Shown: piece after piece, positions 62,154-64,000 of the stretch
Layout: every line of letters starts with the position of its first letter
Numbering within the stretch: position 1 is the first letter of the stretch
NCBI RefSeq assembly: GCF_001898805.1
Contig: NZ_MKVJ01000021.1
Location: forward strand, 176,506-240,505
DNA from: Leifsonia sp. 71-9
GTDB taxonomy: Bacteria > Actinomycetota > Actinomycetes > Actinomycetales > Microbacteriaceae
Length of the DNA stretch: 64,000 nt
Direction: 5' to 3'
The notes under the pieces: generated by a model
What the model was told of the DNA's origin: nothing
The model's input: only the letters and a program-made list of their open reading frames with translations
Database searches by the model: none
Made by a program: the position numbers and the translations under genes

Positions 62154-63074
62154 TCAGGCCCAGCGGCGGTTCGCCCACCGCTCGAACAGACCGACGAGGG
62201 AGTCCGTCGCCTTGCCGAGCAGGGCCAGCAGGATGATCGCCAGGAAGAGCCGGTCGGTGCGTCCGTTGTTCTGGGAGTCGCTCAGCAGGAAGCCGAGTCC
62301 CATGGAGGAGGCGATGAGCTCGGCCGCGACCAGGAACAGCCACGCCTGCGCGAGCGCGAGCCGCAGGCCCGAGATCACCGCGGGCAGGACGGACGGCAGC
62401 TGGACCGTCGTGAACAGCCGCACGCCGTTCAGCCCGAACGCGCGACCGGCCTCCACGAGGTGCCGGTCGACATGCTTCAGGGAGGCCGCCACCGTCGTGT
62501 ACACGGGGAAGAAGGCGCCGATCGCGATCAGGATGATCTTGGAGTCCTCGCCGATCTTGAACCACAGGATCAGCAGCGGCACCCAGGCGAGCGACGGAAC
62601 CGCGCGCACCGCGGCGAGGGTGGAACTGAACAGGATGTCCGCGAGCCTCGAGAGCCCGACCACGGCACCGAGCACCAGGCCGAGCGCCGCGCCGCAGGCG
62701 AAGCCGATCAGCACGCGCTGTGTCGAGATCGCGATGTAGAGCCCGAGCAGCCCGCGCTGGGCGAGATCGACCGCCGCGTTCCAGACCATGGTCGGGGACG
62801 GCAGCTGCGCGGACGTGAACGCACCGGAGGTGCTGGCGAGCTGCCAGACCACCAGGATGATCGCCGGCAGGACGAGCCCGCCGGTGATCCGCACCCAGCG
62901 CCGGGAGAGGAACGGCGTGCGCGCTGCGAGCGCTCCGCCTTCCACCACCACGCGCGGTCCGTCGGGCGGCCGGGGTGTCTCCCGTGCGACGGAGGTCGCA
63001 CTTCCGACCTCGCCGCCGGGGCCGCCGACGACGATCAGCGGGCCGTCGCCCTCCGGTGCGTTCTGATACGACAT
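62154..63074 (-). CDS. SsuC/TauC-type ABC transporter permease
   Basis: A 306-residue inner-membrane permease. The N-terminal ~70 residues are a hydrophilic extension, then about six membrane segments from ITGGLVLPAIILVVWQLAST. The EAA-type loop is LKHVDRHLVEAGRAFGLNG, the binding site for the ATPase. The family takes up sulfonates, taurine, nitrate or aromatic substrates. It lies 7 bp after the substrate-binding protein gene; the ATPase gene is not in the window and may lie beyond its right edge. Confidence 0.92.
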   Translation of the reverse strand: MSYQNAPEGDGPLIVVGGPGGEVGSATSVARETPRPPDGPRVVVEGGALAARTPFLSRRWVRITGGLVLPAIILVVWQLASTSGAFTSAQLPSPTMVWNAAVDLAQRGLLGLYIAISTQRVLIGFACGAALGLVLGAVVGLSRLADILFSSTLAAVRAVPSLAWVPLLILWFKIGEDSKIILIAIGAFFPVYTTVAASLKHVDRHLVEAGRAFGLNGVRLFTTVQLPSVLPAVISGLRLALAQAWLFLVAAELIASSMGLGFLLSDSQNNGRTDRLFLAIILLALLGKATDSLVGLFERWANRRWA

Positions 63075-63081
63075 GGCCGGG

Positions 63082-64000
63082 TCAGCCTCCGATGGCGCTC
63101 GGGTCCGCCTTCTTCGCGAAGGTCGGGTCGAGCAGGCTCTTCAGCGCCGCGTCGATGTTCGACTGCGAGGCGACGTCGCCGGTCTGGACGAAGATCGGGC
63201 CGACCTTCTTGAGCACCTTCAGCTGCGCGTCACCGGGGATCGGCGAGACGTCGAGGTTGGTGCGCTCGGTGATGACGGTGGTCGCGACCGGGAGGGAGAT
63301 GCTGGCGGCGTCCGCGAGGATCTGCGACGTCTCGTCCTGGTGCTTCAGCGCCCAGGCGCGGGCGTACTCGTAGGTGTTCACGACGGTCTGCGCCACGTCG
63401 GGCTTGCTCGACACGAAGGACTCCGTCGCGTTGAGGAATCCGTAGGTGTTGAAGGCGACGTTGCGGTAGATCAGCTTGGCGCCGGAGGCCTGCGCGTTCG
63501 CCATGATCGGGTCGAGACCGGCCCAGGCGTCGACCGAGCCGTTCTGCAGCGCGGCCCAGCCGTCGGCGTGCTGGAGGTTCTGGATGGTGACGTCGTCGGC
63601 CGAGAGCCCGTTGGCCTCCAGCGCCTGCAGCAGGAAGAAGTAGGGGTCGGTGCCCTTGGTCGCGGCGATCTGCTTGCCCTTGAGCTCCTTCACGTCGGTG
63701 ATGGTCGAGTTCGGGCCGACCACCAGGGCGGACCACTCGGGCTGCGAGAAGATGTCGATCGTCTTGATCTGCGAGTCGTTGGAGCGGGCGAGCAGCGCCG
63801 CCGATCCCGCGGTGGAGCCGACGTCGATGGCACCGGAGCGGAGGGCCTCGTTGGCCTTGTTGGAGCCGGCGGACTGCACCCAGTTGACCGTGATGTCCTG
63901 CTTGGCGAGGGCCTTCTCGAGCCAGCCCTCCTTCTTGATCACCAGGCTGAGCGGGTTGTAGGTGGCGAAGTCGATGTTGAGCGTTCCGCCCTTCGTGACC
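63082..64000 (-). CDS. SsuA/TauA-type aliphatic-sulfonate substrate-binding protein, C-terminal part
   Basis: The reading frame stays open from the stop at 63082 to the window edge, giving about 305 residues; the N-terminus with its signal peptide is beyond 64000. An internal GTG at 63942 is not the real start. Motifs typical of NMT1/SsuA proteins are GAIDVGSTAGSAALLARSND, IAATKGTDPYFFLLQALEAN and DAWAGLDPIMANAQ. It delivers a sulfonate or similar ligand to the permease encoded next. The ligand is not certain. Confidence 0.9.
   Translation of the reverse strand, partial: VTKGGTLNIDFATYNPLSLVIKKEGWLEKALAKQDITVNWVQSAGSNKANEALRSGAIDVGSTAGSAALLARSNDSQIKTIDIFSQPEWSALVVGPNSTITDVKELKGKQIAATKGTDPYFFLLQALEANGLSADDVTIQNLQHADGWAALQNGSVDAWAGLDPIMANAQASGAKLIYRNVAFNTYGFLNATESFVSSKPDVAQTVVNTYEYARAWALKHQDETSQILADAASISLPVATTVITERTNLDVSPIPGDAQLKVLKKVGPIFVQTGDVASQSNIDAALKSLLDPTFAKKADPSAIGG

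Overview
This is a high-GC actinobacterial chromosome window. Gene content and gene style (leaderless TAnnnT promoters, GTG starts, 1- to 4-bp overlaps, a HAIR-type heat-shock operator, MacAB-like export without an outer-membrane channel, YbdK-type ligases, DUF6421) fit the Microbacteriaceae, perhaps a Leifsonia-like organism. That placement is an inference. I see no rRNA, tRNA, CRISPR array or insertion sequence. Both ends are cut: a small membrane protein at the left and a substrate-binding protein at the right.

Layout. 0.2-5.3 kb: LacI regulator, sugar-type MFS importer and cytoplasmic GH3 glycosidase with two LacI-type operator repeats. 5.3-9.3 kb: TetR regulator divergent from an amidohydrolase and an APC permease, then a 0.48-kb non-coding stretch of 80-bp repeats and CCGGAAYTCCGG palindromes. 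9.8-14.8 kb: RsmC/RlmG-type methyltransferase, GNAT, a second APC permease, and a quinone-oxidoreductase-type enzyme divergent from its MarR regulator. 14.8-20.4 kb: two-component system divergent from a lipoprotein/adaptor/ABC export operon, with a perfect 20-bp palindrome between them. 20.4-24.6 kb: PPK2, small membrane and lipoproteins, a VapBC45-like toxin-antitoxin pair and a stand-alone SMC-like ATPase. 24.7-26.9 kb: N-domain-less ClpB under a HAIR-like operator.

27.0-33.9 kb is the most unusual coding region: three tandem tail-collar proteins, two related small proteins (one with a twin-arginine signal) and a GNAT in one compact operon, divergent from a 1298-residue secreted beta-helix/Ig-repeat protein ending in an LADTG sorting-like tail. 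33.9-38.1 kb: alcohol dehydrogenase and nitroreductase separated by a 1.2-kb lower-GC cassette (secreted Cys protein plus 2-TM protein) lying between two near-identical terminator hairpins, then a lipoprotein and a PCD-VOC fusion. 38.6-44.2 kb: exopolysaccharide operon (GT2 synthase, membrane-anchored GH26, Ugd, GalU).

44.3-52.0 kb: CDGSH plus haem-oxygenase-like redox enzyme, YbdK ligase, dehalogenase-like hydrolase, histidine phosphatase, NAD(P)H-hydrate dehydratase, small proteins and a 39-bp intergenic repeat array. 52.04-52.44 kb: a tandemly duplicated structured non-coding element whose main stem is conserved by compensatory changes; this is the strongest candidate for an undescribed element. 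52.4-64 kb: aldolase-SDR-DUF6421 operon, AlkD-like protein, MFS, SDR, arginase-like enzyme with a His-to-Cys metal ligand, a third APC permease sharing a 14-nt upstream palindrome with the second, an SRPBCC protein, and an SsuC/TauC-type ABC importer.
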